A program made the position numbers and the translations under genes. Shown here piece by piece: positions 26,966-39,249 of a stretch of 64,000 bases of DNA (the stretch's first letter is position 1; each line of letters starts with the position of its first letter). The notes under the pieces are model-generated. The model saw only the letters and a program-made list of their open reading frames with translations. It ran no database searches and was not told where the DNA came from. Origin of the DNA: Candidatus Binatia bacterium (lineage in GTDB: Bacteria; Desulfobacterota; Binatia; UBA12015); the NCBI GenBank assembly GCA_036563615.1, contig DATCMB010000022.1:434001-498000 (forward strand), in the 5' to 3' direction.

Positions 26966-27748
26966 ATGCGCATCCTCGTGACCAACGACGACGGCATCCT
27001 GGCGCCGGGGCTCGCGGCCCTGGCGCACGTGCTGCGGCCGCTCGGCGAGATCGACGTCGTGGCGCCCGAGGCGGGGCAGAGCGGTGCCGCGCACGCGATC
27101 ACCTTCATGTCGCCGCTGATCACCCAGCGGGTGAAGGTCGGCACCGAGCTCGAGGGCTGGAGCGTCGACGGCAGCCCCGCGGACTGCGTGAAGCTCGGCG
27201 TGCGCGCGCTGTGCGGCGGGCGTCCCGACCTCGTCGTCTCCGGCATCAACGCCGGCTCGAACCGCGGCGTCGACGTCATCTACTCGGGCACCGTCGCGGC
27301 GGCGGTCGAGGCCGCGTTCATCGGCATCCCGGCGCTCGCGATCTCGCTCGAGGCTTCGGAGGTGCTGGACTTCGAGCGCGCCGCGGTCCACGCGCGCGTG
27401 ATCGTCGAGCGCGCGATCGAGCTCGGCATCTCGCCGGGCATGGTGCTGAACGTCAACATCCCGCGCCTCGATCGTGGCGAGCCGCGCGGCGTCCGGATCG
27501 TCCCGCAGAGCACCGCGCCGTGGACCGACACGTACGACCGGCGCACCGATCCGCGCGGTCGCGCGTACTTCTGGCTCACGGATCAGGGCGACCGCGAGCC
27601 CGAGAGCGACGACACCGATCTGTCCGCTCTGCGCGCGGGCTACATCACCGTGACGCCGCTGCAGTACGACCTCACGCAGTACGCGCAGCTCGCGCAGCTC
27701 CGCGAAACCTGGGGTCCGCATCGCGGTCCGACGAATCCGACTGATTGA
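26966..27748 (+). CDS. surE: 5 prime-nucleotidase SurE
   Basis: SurE is a metal-dependent nucleoside monophosphatase/exopolyphosphatase. The 260-residue protein has NDDG at 7-10 (D8 and D9 as ligands), the Ser loop GQSGAAHAIT and the family motif VSGINAGSNRG. ATG 26966 is divergent from the LeuD-like gene. surE lies 34 bases ahead of hisS. This differs from the common surE-pcm pairing. Confidence 0.95.
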   Translation: MRILVTNDDGILAPGLAALAHVLRPLGEIDVVAPEAGQSGAAHAITFMSPLITQRVKVGTELEGWSVDGSPADCVKLGVRALCGGRPDLVVSGINAGSNRGVDVIYSGTVAAAVEAAFIGIPALAISLEASEVLDFERAAVHARVIVERAIELGISPGMVLNVNIPRLDRGEPRGVRIVPQSTAPWTDTYDRRTDPRGRAYFWLTDQGDREPESDDTDLSALRAGYITVTPLQYDLTQYAQLAQLRETWGPHRGPTNPTD

Positions 27749-27754
27749 GAAGAT

Positions 27755-27778
27755 CCCTTCGCATGATATCCCGAAGGG
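27755..27778 (+). promoter_or_regulatory. Stem-loop that buries the hisS ribosome-binding site
   Basis: CCCTTCG (27755-27761) and CGAAGGG (27772-27778) form a perfect 7-bp stem with a 10-base loop between the surE stop and the hisS ATG at 27783. The 3 prime arm contains the likely Shine-Dalgarno AAGGG, so folding should block hisS initiation. There is no T-tract, so it is not a classical terminator. Confidence 0.6.
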
Positions 27779-27782
27779 TTCG

Positions 27783-29071
<1,289 letters not shown>

Positions 29072-29075
<4 letters not shown>

Positions 29076-30892
29076 CGACGGTGGCAGAGAAGGAGCACGC
29101 ACCCATCCAGCTCGACACGCTCGGCGACTGGCGGCGCAGCGTGTACTGCGGCGAGGTCCGCATGAGCGACGTCGGGCGCGAGCTGATCCTGATGGGCTGG
29201 GTCGCGAACCGCCGCGACCACGGTGGCATCGTGTTCATCGACCTGCGCGACCGCACCGGCATCGTGCAGCTCGTGCTCGACCCCGACGACAGCCCGGTCG
29301 CGCACCAGCGCGCGCACGCCCTGCGCAGCGAGTTCGTGATCGCGGTGCACGGCAAGCTCGCGGCGCGGCCGCCCGAGACGCGCAACGAGGCGCTGCCGAC
29401 GGGCGACGTCGAGCTGCGCGTCGACGAGCTGCGCGTGCTGTCGACCTCGCGCGTCCTGCCGTTCCCGCTCGACGAGGCGAGCGAGGCGAACGAGGCGGTC
29501 CGGCTCAAGCACCGCTACCTCGACCTGCGGCGTCCGCGCTTGACGCACAACCTGATGGCGCGCCACCGCGCGACCGCCGCGATCCGCCGCTACCTCGACG
29601 AGCGCGGCTTCGTCGACATCGAGACCCCGATCCTCACGCGCTCGACCCCGGAGGGCGCGCGCGACTACCTCGTCCCGAGCCGCGTCAATCCAGGAATGGT
29701 GTACGCGCTGCCGCAGTCGCCGCAGCTCTTCAAGCAGATCCTGATGGTGTCGGGCTTCGATCGCTACTACCAGATCGTCCGCTGCTTCCGGGACGAGGAT
29801 CTGCGCGCCGACCGCCAGCCCGAGTTCACGCAGGTCGACATCGAGATGTCCTTCGTCGGCGCGGAGGACGTCATGGCGCTGACGGAAGGTCTGCTGGTCG
29901 CGGGCGCGCGCGCGATCGGCGCGCCGGAGCCGCCGACGCCGTTCCCGCGCATGCACTACGACGAGGCGATGCGGCGCTTCGGCACCGACCGTCCGGACAC
30001 CCGCTTCGGCCTCGAGATCTGCGAGCTCTCGGACCTGATGCGCGAGAGCAAGGCGCGCATCCTCGCGGAGGCGGTCGCGCGCGGCGGCGCCGTCGCGGGC
30101 ATCGTCGCCGAGGACGGCCGGCGGCTGTCGCGTCGCGAGCTCGACGAGCTCGTCGCCTGGGTGCAGACGCTCGGCGCCGGCGGCCTCGCCTGGATCCGCG
30201 CCGCGGAGGACGGCTGGCAGTCGCCGCTCGCGAAGTTCTTCGACGAGGGCGAGCGCGAGAAGATCTGCGAGCGCACCGGGCTGCGGACGGGCGGCGTGCT
30301 GTTCCTCGTCGCCGGGCCGCGCACGCACGCGCTGACCATCCTCGGCCAGCTGCGCCTGCGCCTCGCCAACATGCTCGGCATGATCCCCGAGGGGAAGTGG
30401 AACTATCTCTGGGTGACCGACTTCCCGCTGCTCGAGTACAACCTCGAGGCGAAGCGGCTCGCGGCGGTGCACCATCCGTTCACCGCGCCGCGCGACGAGG
30501 ACATCGAGCTGCTGTCGACCGAGCCCGAGAAGGTGCGCGCGCAGGCCTACGACGTCGTGCTGAACGGCACGGAGCTCGGCGGCGGATCGATCCGTATCCA
30601 CCGTCCGGACATCCAGGCCAAGATGTTCGCCGCGCTCGGCATCGACGAGGCGCAGATGCGCCACCAGTTCGGATTCTTGCTTGACGCGCTGTCGTACGGC
30701 GCGCCGCCGCACGGCGGCATCGCGCTCGGTCTCGACCGCCTGTGCATGCTGTGGCTCGGCGAGAGCTCGATCCGCGACGTGATCGCGTTCCCGAAGACGC
30801 AGAAGGCGTCGGACCCGATGAGCGAGGCGCCGTCGCCGCCGACGCCGGCGCAGCTGCGCGAGCTCGGGCTGCGCTTCGTGCGCGGCGAGTGA
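29072..30892 (+). CDS. aspS: Aspartyl-tRNA synthetase, probably non-discriminating
   Basis: The 606-residue product is a bacterial-type AspRS. It has an OB-fold anticodon domain (1-120), class II motifs TRSTPEGARDYLVPSR and RCFRDEDLRADRQPEF, a GAD insert, and motif 3 GGIALGLDRL. In the OB fold the stretch NRRDHGG (H50) has His where E. coli has Leu. In Pseudomonas the equivalent His31 goes with charging of both tRNA-Asp and tRNA-Asn. Translation is coupled to hisS by ATGA with a good GGAGG. gatCAB is not in the window. Confidence 0.96.
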
Positions 30893-30917
30893 CGCGGGCC
30901 GCGTCGCTCCGCGTCGA

Positions 30918-32033
30918 TCAACCCAGCACGTCGCGCACCGGCGTCGCCTCGAGGCCGCAGGCCTCCGCGACGCCCGCGTGCACGACCTTGCCGCGGTAGA
31001 CGTTGAGCGCGCGCTGCAGCGGCACGCTGGCGCGCAGCGCCTGCTCGACGCCCGCGTCGGCGATCTGCAGCGCGTAGGACAGCGTCGCGTTGGTGAGCGC
31101 GTGCGTGGACGTGTGCGGCACGATGCCGGGCATGTTGGTCACGCAGTAGTGCACGACGCCGTGCTCGACGTAGATCGGGTCGCGGTGCGTCGTCGGGCGC
31201 GAGGTCTCCGACGTGCCGCCCTGGTCGATCGACACGTCGACCAGCGCCGCTCCCTTGCGCATCGCCGCGACGAGCTCGCGTGACAGGAGCTTCGGCGCGC
31301 GCGCGCCCGGGATCAGCACGGTGCCGATCACGAGGTCGGCGCTCAGCACCTCCTCCTCGACGTTGGCGCGGTTCGACATCACGGTGGTGACCTGGCCGCG
31401 CAGGATGTCGTGCACGTAGCGCAGCCGCGTCGCGTTCACGTCGAGGATGCTCACGTCGGCGCCGACGCCGGCGGCGACCTGGCAGGCGCTGGTGCCGGCG
31501 ATGCCGGCGCCGAGAATCACGACCTTGCCCGGACGCACGCCCGACGCTCCGGACAAGAGCACCCCGCGGCCGCCGTTCTGGTGCTCGAGGCACCAGGCGC
31601 CGACCTGGATCGCGAGGCGTCCGGCCACCTCGCTCATCGGCATCAGGAGCGGCAGCGAGCCGTCGTCGAGCTGCAGCGTCTCGTAGGCGATCGCGGTCGT
31701 GTCGCTGTCGAGGAGCGCGCGTGTCAAGCGCTCGTTGGCGGCGAGGTGCAGGTAGGTGAAGAGCGCGAGCCCCGGCCGCAGGCGAGGGATCTCTTCCTCG
31801 ACGGGCTCCTTCACCTTGAGCACCAGCGTGCTCTCGGCCCACAGCACCTCGGGGTCGTCGATCAGCTCGGCGCCGGCTTCGCGATAGCGCTCGTCGGCGA
31901 GCCCGGAGCCGGCGCCGGCGCCGCGCTCGACCAGCACGCGGTGGCCGTGCGCGCGCAGCGCCGCGCAGCCCGCGGGCGTCAGCGCGACGCGGTTCTCGTC
32001 GGGCTTGATCTCGCGCGGGACGCCGATCGTCAT
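30918..32033 (-). CDS. ald: Alanine dehydrogenase
   Basis: The 371-residue enzyme interconverts alanine and pyruvate plus ammonia with NAD. It starts MTIGVPREIKPDENRVALTP. The pyruvate-binding lysine lies in VLKVKEP, the catalytic His in FTYLHLAAN, and the NAD fold in VVILGAGIAGTSACQVA. It converges with aspS (25 bases apart) and is divergent from folD with 129 bases between. It sits near the glycine cleavage genes, fitting amino acid use. Confidence 0.95.
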   Translation of the reverse strand: MTIGVPREIKPDENRVALTPAGCAALRAHGHRVLVERGAGAGSGLADERYREAGAELIDDPEVLWAESTLVLKVKEPVEEEIPRLRPGLALFTYLHLAANERLTRALLDSDTTAIAYETLQLDDGSLPLLMPMSEVAGRLAIQVGAWCLEHQNGGRGVLLSGASGVRPGKVVILGAGIAGTSACQVAAGVGADVSILDVNATRLRYVHDILRGQVTTVMSNRANVEEEVLSADLVIGTVLIPGARAPKLLSRELVAAMRKGAALVDVSIDQGGTSETSRPTTHRDPIYVEHGVVHYCVTNMPGIVPHTSTHALTNATLSYALQIADAGVEQALRASVPLQRALNVYRGKVVHAGVAEACGLEATPVRDVLG

Positions 32034-32162
32034 GTCTCTTGGTACCAGATCCGGCGCCGCGGACGCAGAGATCCGCGTCGTCAGCGACGCGAATCACGGC
32101 TGGACACGCGGCTCGGGGTGCACGCTGGACAGCCGTCGGGGAGGCCCGTATAGACCCCGCGA

Positions 32163-33029
32163 ATGGCGGCGGACGAAGCAGCGGGCGCACGCATCATCGA
32201 CGGCAAGGCGATCGCGCAGCGCGTACGCGAGGAGGTCCGCGCGCGCGTCGCGGAGCTCAAGCAGCGCGGCGTCGAGCCGGGGCTCGCGACCGTGCTCGTG
32301 GGCGACGATCCCGCGTCCGCGATCTACGTGCGCAACAAGAAGAAGGCCTGCGTCGAGGCCGGCATGGCGTCGTTCGGCCACGAGCTGCCGGCGTCGACCA
32401 CCGAGGCCGAGCTGCTGCGCCTGATCGACGAGCTGAACGCGCGCCCCGACGTGCACGGCATCCTCGTGCAGCTTCCGCTGCCGTCGCACCTCGTGCCCGA
32501 GCGCATCATCGAGCGCATCTCGCCGGACAAGGACGTCGACGGTCTGCACGCGGTGAGCCGCGGACGTCTCGTCGCCGGTGAGCCGGGGCTGCGGCCGTGC
32601 ACGCCGCTCGGCGTGCTGCGCCTGCTCGACGAGGTCGGCTGCGACCCGAAGGGCAAGCGCGCGGTGGTGGTCGGCAGAAGCCTGCTGGTCGGCAAGCCGG
32701 CGGCGCTGCTGCTCCTCGAGCGTCACGCGACCGTGACCATCTGCCACTCGCGCACCGCGGACCTCGCCGGCGAGATCGGACGCGCCGACATCCTGGTCGC
32801 CGCGATCGGCAAGGCGCAGGCGATCAAGGGCGAGTGGATCAAGCCGGGCGCGGTGGTGATCGACGTCGGCACGAACCGCACGGACGAGGGCCTCGTCGGC
32901 GACGTCGAGTTCGAGGTCGCGCGCCAGCGCGCGAGCGCGATCACGCCGGTGCCGGGCGGCGTCGGTCCGATGACGATCGCGATGCTGCTCGCCAACACCG
33001 CGCAGGCGGCCGCCGCGAGCCTGCGCTAG
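32163..33029 (+). CDS. folD: Methylene-THF dehydrogenase / cyclohydrolase FolD
   Basis: FolD interconverts 5,10-methylene-THF and 10-formyl-THF with NADP. The 288-residue product has [13 protein letters not shown] with the catalytic lysine, [16 protein letters not shown] and the NADP motif [12 protein letters not shown], ending in the family [12 protein letters not shown]. It is six bases ahead of gcvT, so the methylene-THF made by glycine cleavage is handed to its next enzyme in the same operon. Confidence 0.97.
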   Translation: MAADEAAGARIIDGKAIAQRVREEVRARVAELKQRGVEPGLATVLVGDDPASAIYVRNKKKACVEAGMASFGHELPASTTEAELLRLIDELNARPDVHGILVQLPLPSHLVPERIIERISPDKDVDGLHAVSRGRLVAGEPGLRPCTPLGVLRLLDEVGCDPKGKRAVVVGRSLLVGKPAALLLLERHATVTICHSRTADLAGEIGRADILVAAIGKAQAIKGEWIKPGAVVIDVGTNRTDEGLVGDVEFEVARQRASAITPVPGGVGPMTIAMLLANTAQAAAASLR

Positions 33030-33035
33030 GGAATC

Positions 33036-34139
<1,104 letters not shown>

Positions 34140-34162
34140 AAGACGAGGACAGGATCGACGCG

Positions 34163-34555
34163 ATGGAGCTTCCCGAGGACCTCAAGTACACCCGCGAGCA
34201 CGAGTGGGTCTCGATCGACGGCACGATCGCGACCGTCGGCATCACCGACCACGCGCAGCAGCAGCTCGGCGAGGTCGTCTTCGTCGAGCTGCCCGCGGTC
34301 GGTGACCGTGTCGAGAAGTCCGAGGCGTTCGGCGTCGTCGAGTCGACCAAGGCGGTGTCGGACGTCTACGCGCCGGTCTCGGGCGAGGTCACGGAGATCA
34401 ACGACGACCTGCCGGACAACCCCGAGCTCATCAACGAGGACCCCTACGGCGACGGCTGGATGATCAAGCTGCAGATCGGCGACACCGCCGAGCTCGACGA
34501 GCTGATGACCGCCGAGGAGTACCGCAAGTACATCGAGGAAAGCGCCGCCGAGTAG
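34163..34555 (+). CDS. gcvH: Glycine cleavage H protein
   Basis: The 130-residue lipoyl carrier shuttles the aminomethyl group between the P and T proteins. The lipoylated residue is K63 in VVESTKAVSDV, and KYTREHEWVSIDG is the typical N-terminus. ATG 34163 was chosen because the family begins there. Lipoyl synthase genes are not in the window. Confidence 0.97.
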   Translation: MELPEDLKYTREHEWVSIDGTIATVGITDHAQQQLGEVVFVELPAVGDRVEKSEAFGVVESTKAVSDVYAPVSGEVTEINDDLPDNPELINEDPYGDGWMIKLQIGDTAELDELMTAEEYRKYIEESAAE

Positions 34556-34597
34556 GTCGCAGCCGCGCGCCGGTCGGCGCCCGCAGCGGTACACGAG

Positions 34598-35974
34598 ATG
34601 GACTACACCCCCCACACCGAGGCGGACGTCCAGGCGATGCTCGCCGAGATCGGCGTCTCGCGCATCGCCGATCTCTTCGCCCACCTGCCCGAGGACGTGC
34701 GTCTCGGGCGCGCGCTCGACATCGCGCCCGGGCTCAGTGAACCCGACCTCCGCGCGCGTCTCGCGGCGCTCGCGAGCCGCAACCGCGCCGAGGTGCTGTC
34801 GTTCGTCGGCGCGGGCGCGTACGCGCACTACATCCCGAGCGCGGTCGACGCGCTCGCCTCGCGCTCGGAGTTCGCGACCGCGTACACGCCCTACCAGCCC
34901 GAGGTCAGCCAGGGCACGCTGCAGGCGATCTTCGAGTTCCAGACGATCACCTCGATCCTGCTCGGCACCGAGCTCGCGAACGCGAGCATGTACGACGGCG
35001 CTTCGGCCGCCGCCGAGGCGGTGCTGATGGCGCTGCGTTTGCGCGCGAGCCGCACGCGCGACGCGCGCGGCGGGAAGGTGGTCGTCGCGCGCTCGCTGCA
35101 CCCGAACGTCCGCCAGACGATCGCGACCTACCTGTCCTCGATGGAGGACGTGACGCTGATCGAGGCGGGCTTCGACCAGAGCGGCCGCGTACAGCTCGAC
35201 GACGCGACCGCCGGCAACGGTGACGCCGCGGCGGGCGAGGTCGCGTGCGTGGTCGTCGGCTACCCGAACTTCTTCGGCGTCGTCGAGGATCTGCGCGCGG
35301 CGTCGGCGTGGGCGCAGGCGCACGGCGCGCTGCTCGTCACGGTGACGCTCGAGCCGCTCGCGCTCGGCTGGCTCACTCCGCCGGGCGCTCTCGGCGCCGA
35401 CATCGCGGTCGGCGAAGGGCAGGGGCTCGGGCTGCCGCTGAGCTACGGCGGGCCGGGTGTCGGCCTGTTCGGCACGCGCGAGAGCTTTCTGCGCGCGATG
35501 CCGGGACGCATCGTCGGCGAGACCGTCGACGCCGACGGCAAGCGCGGCTTTTGCTTGACGCTGTCGACGCGCGAGCAGCACATCCGCCGCGAGAAGGCGA
35601 CCTCCAACATCTGCACGAACCACAGCCTGTGCGCGCTCGCGTTCACGATCTGCGTGGCGCTGCTCGGGCCGAACGGCCTGCGCGACCTCGCGCGCCTCAA
35701 CGTGCGCAAGCTGCGCTACGCGGTTGCGCAGCTCGCCGGGGCGGGGCTCGAGGAGCGCTTCACGGGTCCGACGTTCAACGAGTGCGTCATGCGCGGCGCG
35801 GACGTCTCGGGACGCTGGGAGAAGCTCGTGCGGCGCGGGATCGTCGCCGGCGTGCCGCTCGGACGCTGGTACCCCGAGCTCGACGACTCCCTGCTCGTGT
35901 GCGTCACCGACGTGCACCGCCGCGCCGACATCGAGCGGCTCGCCAGCGAGTGGCGCTCCGCGGGAGCAGCGTGA
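34598..35974 (+). CDS. gcvPA: Glycine dehydrogenase (decarboxylating) subunit 1
   Basis: The 458-residue protein is the N-terminal, non-PLP half of a split P protein. It has the family motifs FVGAGAYAHYIPS, ASMYDGASAAAEA and, near the C-terminus, RREKATSNICTNHSLCALA. Its TGA overlaps the gcvPB ATG by one base (TGATG), so the two halves should be made in equal amounts. Confidence 0.96.
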   Translation: MDYTPHTEADVQAMLAEIGVSRIADLFAHLPEDVRLGRALDIAPGLSEPDLRARLAALASRNRAEVLSFVGAGAYAHYIPSAVDALASRSEFATAYTPYQPEVSQGTLQAIFEFQTITSILLGTELANASMYDGASAAAEAVLMALRLRASRTRDARGGKVVVARSLHPNVRQTIATYLSSMEDVTLIEAGFDQSGRVQLDDATAGNGDAAAGEVACVVVGYPNFFGVVEDLRAASAWAQAHGALLVTVTLEPLALGWLTPPGALGADIAVGEGQGLGLPLSYGGPGVGLFGTRESFLRAMPGRIVGETVDADGKRGFCLTLSTREQHIRREKATSNICTNHSLCALAFTICVALLGPNGLRDLARLNVRKLRYAVAQLAGAGLEERFTGPTFNECVMRGADVSGRWEKLVRRGIVAGVPLGRWYPELDDSLLVCVTDVHRRADIERLASEWRSAGAA

Positions 35975-37605
35975 TGTACGACGAGCCGCTGCTGTTCGAG
36001 GCGGGATCGCCGGGACGCCGCGCGGTCTCCCTGCCGGCCGACGACCTGCCGCCGGACGTCGCTCTGCCGGCGCTCGAGCCGGAGCTCGCGCAGCCGTCGC
36101 TCGAGGGGCTGCCCGAGCTCAGCGAGCTCGAGGTGGTGCGTCACTTCACGCGCCTCTCGCAGTGGAACTTCTCGATCGCGTCGAACTTCTACCCGCTCGG
36201 CTCGTGCACGATGAAGTACAACCCGATCGTGAACGAGTGGGCGGCGCGGCTCCCCGGCCACCAGGGGATCCACCCGCTTTGGCCCGACGTGCTGACGCAG
36301 GGCGCGCTCGCGCTGATGCACGAGCTCGAGCAGATGCTCGCCGAGGTGAGCGGCATGGACGCCGTGACGCTCACGCCCGCGGCCGGCGCGCAGGGCGAGT
36401 TCGTCGGCATCAAGATGGTGCGCGCGTACCACGAGCAGCAGGGCAACCCGCGCAAGACCGTTTTGATCCCGGCGAGCGCGCACGGCACCAACCCGGCGAG
36501 CTCGGTGCTGTGCGGCTACCGCTGCGTCGAGGTGCCGGTCGGGCGTGACGGGCTCGTGCACGTCGCGGACGTCGAGGCGCGTCTCGACGAGGACGTCGCC
36601 GCGGTGATGATCACCAACCCGAACACGCTCGGGCTCTTCGAGCGCGACATCCGCAGCATCGCCGACGCGGTTCACGCGAAGGGCGGGCTGGTCTACATCG
36701 ACGGCGCGAACATGAACGCGCTCTGCGGCGTCACGCGTCCCGGCGACGTCGGCGCCGACGTGCTGCACATCAACCTGCACAAGACGTTCTCGACGCCGCA
36801 CGGCGGCGGCGGTCCGGGCGCGGGTCCGGTGGGCGTCAAGAAGATCCTCGAGCCGTTCCTGCCGGTGCCGCGCGTCGTGCGAACCGCGAGCGGCTTCCAG
36901 CTCTCGGAGGACGCGCCGCTGTCGATCGGGCGCGTGCGCACGTTCCACGGCAACTTCGGCATGCTGGTGCGCGCCTACACCTACATGCTCGGGCTCGGCG
37001 GCGACGGCATCACGCGCATGACCGAGCGCGCCGTGCTGAACGCGAACTACCTGCGCAAGAAGCTCGAGCCGCTCTTGACGATCGCGCAGCGCGGGCCGTG
37101 CCTGCACGAGTGCGTGTTCACGGATCAGGGTCTCGCCGACACCGGCGTCAAGACCATGGACATCGCCAAGCGGCTGCTCGACTTCGGCTTCCACGCGCCG
37201 ACGATCTACTTCCCGCTGGTGGTGAGCGGCGCAATGATGATCGAGCCGACGGAGACCGAGAGCCGCGAGACCCTCGACGCCTTCGTCGCCGCGATCGAGC
37301 GCATCGTCGCCGAGGCGCGGAAGGATCCGCAGCTGCTCAAGACCGCACCGCACACGACGCGCGTGCGCCGGCTCGACGAGGTGCGCGCGGCGCGCCGTCC
37401 GGTGCTGCGCTGGCGTCCGGCGAAGCCCGCGGACGAGGCGACGGCGTCGTCCGGTGACCCGCCTGCGTCCGATGCGCCTGCGTCGTCCGGGGAAACGCCC
37501 GCGTCTTCCGGCGACGCACCTGCGTCGTCCGGCGAGACGTCCGCGCCGGCGAGCGACGCGCCCGCGCCGTCCGCCGACCCCTCCACGGACACCGCCGAGG
37601 GCTGA
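35974..37605 (+). CDS. gcvPB: Glycine dehydrogenase (decarboxylating) subunit 2 with an Ala/Ser/Pro-rich tail
   Basis: This PLP-bearing half of the P protein has 543 residues, somewhat long for the family. The core contains FYPLGSCTMKYNP, TPAAGAQGEFVGI and the PLP lysine in INLHKTFSTPHGGGGPG. After about residue 490 comes a low-complexity tail rich in Ala, Ser, Pro, Gly and Asp, with repeated PASSGD- and PASSGE-type units up to the stop; I see no such extension in GcvPA. The tail is probably disordered. The gene ends the folD-gcv operon. Confidence 0.95.
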   Translation: MYDEPLLFEAGSPGRRAVSLPADDLPPDVALPALEPELAQPSLEGLPELSELEVVRHFTRLSQWNFSIASNFYPLGSCTMKYNPIVNEWAARLPGHQGIHPLWPDVLTQGALALMHELEQMLAEVSGMDAVTLTPAAGAQGEFVGIKMVRAYHEQQGNPRKTVLIPASAHGTNPASSVLCGYRCVEVPVGRDGLVHVADVEARLDEDVAAVMITNPNTLGLFERDIRSIADAVHAKGGLVYIDGANMNALCGVTRPGDVGADVLHINLHKTFSTPHGGGGPGAGPVGVKKILEPFLPVPRVVRTASGFQLSEDAPLSIGRVRTFHGNFGMLVRAYTYMLGLGGDGITRMTERAVLNANYLRKKLEPLLTIAQRGPCLHECVFTDQGLADTGVKTMDIAKRLLDFGFHAPTIYFPLVVSGAMMIEPTETESRETLDAFVAAIERIVAEARKDPQLLKTAPHTTRVRRLDEVRAARRPVLRWRPAKPADEATASSGDPPASDAPASSGETPASSGDAPASSGETSAPASDAPAPSADPSTDTAEG

Positions 37606-37680
37606 GCGAGCCCCGCAGACGGGCACGAGCGCGTCCCGCGGGCAGCTTGAAGCGTCCGCTACCCTCGCAACGTCGAGCAA

Positions 37681-37700
37681 CTCGCGCGCGCTCGCGCGAG
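37681..37700. terminator. Hairpin between convergent gcvPB and tonB
   Basis: CTCGCGCG (37681-37688) and CGCGCGAG (37693-37700) form a perfect 8-bp stem with a 4-base loop in the 102-base space between the two converging genes. It lacks a T-tract, so any terminator role is inferred from position. Confidence 0.4.
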
Positions 37701-37707
37701 GCGCGGC

Positions 37708-38943
37708 CTAGAGCAGCCCGATCCGCAGCCGGCTCTCGACCGTGCGCAGCACCGGCCCGCGCGGTCCCGGGCCGACGCCGGCGATGAGCTGCGCCTGGAA
37801 GATGAACTCGTACTCGCCGTTGGCGTTCGCCGCCGACGGCGGCGGGTTGTCGTCGAACGCGGCCTGGCGGAGCGCGTCGATCAGCGTCTGGTCGACGGCC
37901 ATGCTGCCCGAGTGCTCCTCGATCTCGAGCGTCTTGAGCTTGCCGTTGCGGTCGAGGATGACGCGCGCGGTGACGATGTCGTTGGCCGCGAGGATGTCCG
38001 ACGCCTCGAGGTTCTGCCGCTGGTAGATCAGCAGATTCTGGAACACGCGCGTGCCGACGCGGCGCACGAAGGGCGCGAAGCGGTCGGCCTTGGTGTTCAG
38101 CATCGTCAAGTTGCCCTGCGCGACGTCGGGCAGGGCGTCGAAGGTGCCGCGCATGCCGCCGAACAGTCCCGGCGCCGGCGGCGGAGCGCTGACCAGGTCC
38201 TTGCGCGGATCGTCGACGGCGTTCGGCCCGGTCGGACCGCCGCCGGCTGCTTGACGCTCGAGCTGCGCCTTGGCGAGCACCTCGCTCGGCGGCGCGAACA
38301 GCTCGCGCAGGCCGGGCAGCTTCTCGCGCTCTGCGGGCACGGTCTCGCCGCGCTCGACGATGCTCGGGCGCTTCGCCGCCTCCTGCGCGCGACGCTGTGC
38401 GGGCTGCGACTTCGCGGGCGCCTTCGCCGGCGCCTTGGCGGCGGGAGCCTTCGCCGGCGGAGCCTTCGCGGGCGGGGCCTTGGCCGGCGCCTCCGGTGCC
38501 GCCGGCTTCGGCGCGGGCGGCGGTGCCGGCGGCTGCGCGCTGGCGACCTGCGGCGGCTGCTGCGGCGCCTGCGGCCCGCCGGCGTCGGGATTGCCCTTGC
38601 GCACCGTCTCCTGCTCGACGCGGTTGTCGCGGTCGCTCAGGAAGGCGCGGCCGACGGGCGGCAGGTTGTTCTCCTGATCGGACGGCGCGACGATCTGCCG
38701 CCGCGTCTCCGCGGCGGCGAGCCGATCGGCCGGACGCTGCGCGGGCGGCGGTGGGGGTGCCTCGGCCGGCGCGGGCGCGAGCTTGACCACGACCGGCGGC
38801 GGCTCGAAGTCGCCGAGCGACAGCTTCGCGCCGCGTAGCCACAGCAGCATCAGCGCGTGCACCGCGATCGACAGCAGCAGGAAGTAGAACAGCGTCGAGG
38901 CGCGCGGGGCGTGCGGTTCCTGCGGTTCGCTCAGCGTTGCCAC
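37708..38943 (-). CDS. TonB-family energy transducer
   Basis: The 411-residue product has one N-terminal membrane segment (about 17-36, FYFLLLSIAVHALMLLWLR), a long Pro/Ala/Lys-rich periplasmic linker (about 50-190), and a C-terminal TonB/TolA-like domain around NDIVTARVILDRNGKLKTLE with DQTLIDALRQAAF. It would couple the proton motive force to outer-membrane uptake, but exbB/exbD and a receptor are absent here. It is divergent from tatA, with about 48 bases between starts. Confidence 0.82.
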   Translation of the reverse strand: MATLSEPQEPHAPRASTLFYFLLLSIAVHALMLLWLRGAKLSLGDFEPPPVVVKLAPAPAEAPPPPPAQRPADRLAAAETRRQIVAPSDQENNLPPVGRAFLSDRDNRVEQETVRKGNPDAGGPQAPQQPPQVASAQPPAPPPAPKPAAPEAPAKAPPAKAPPAKAPAAKAPAKAPAKSQPAQRRAQEAAKRPSIVERGETVPAEREKLPGLRELFAPPSEVLAKAQLERQAAGGGPTGPNAVDDPRKDLVSAPPPAPGLFGGMRGTFDALPDVAQGNLTMLNTKADRFAPFVRRVGTRVFQNLLIYQRQNLEASDILAANDIVTARVILDRNGKLKTLEIEEHSGSMAVDQTLIDALRQAAFDDNPPPSAANANGEYEFIFQAQLIAGVGPGPRGPVLRTVESRLRIGLL

Positions 38944-38991
38944 GGCAAGCGCTCCTTGCGGTAGGCGAACCCCTTTCCTACAGTGGAATCG

Positions 38992-39231
38992 ATGGGACTG
39001 GGAATTCCCGAGCTGTTGATCATCCTGATCGTCGTGCTGATCATCTTCGGCCCGGGGAAGCTGCCCGCTCTCGGTAGTGGCGTGGGTAACGCGCTACGGA
39101 ACTTTCGCAAGGCAGTGAACCAGCCCGACGCGATCGACGTCACGCCCCCGCAGGAGGACGACGCGAATCGCACCGCGCACGCGCAGAGCGCCGGCGACAC
39201 CTCGTCGGCCAACACCGAGCGCAGCGCCTGA
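38992..39231 (+). CDS. tatA: Sec-independent translocase protein TatA
   Basis: The 79-residue protein (ATG 38992; an in-frame GTG at 38983 would add three residues) has the single N-terminal membrane helix LGIPELLIILIVVLIIFGPG, the conserved FGPGKLPALG hinge and the amphipathic helix VGNALRNFRKA, then a hydrophilic tail. TatA forms the pore for folded Tat substrates. No tatB or tatC is nearby. Confidence 0.93.
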   Translation: MGLGIPELLIILIVVLIIFGPGKLPALGSGVGNALRNFRKAVNQPDAIDVTPPQEDDANRTAHAQSAGDTSSANTERSA

Positions 39232-39249
39232 TCCCGCACGGATCGCCGC

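Noticed and set aside
32034..32162. A glycine riboswitch upstream of the folD-gcv operon
   Set aside because: The 129-base leader lacks the tandem aptamer length and conserved GG motifs.
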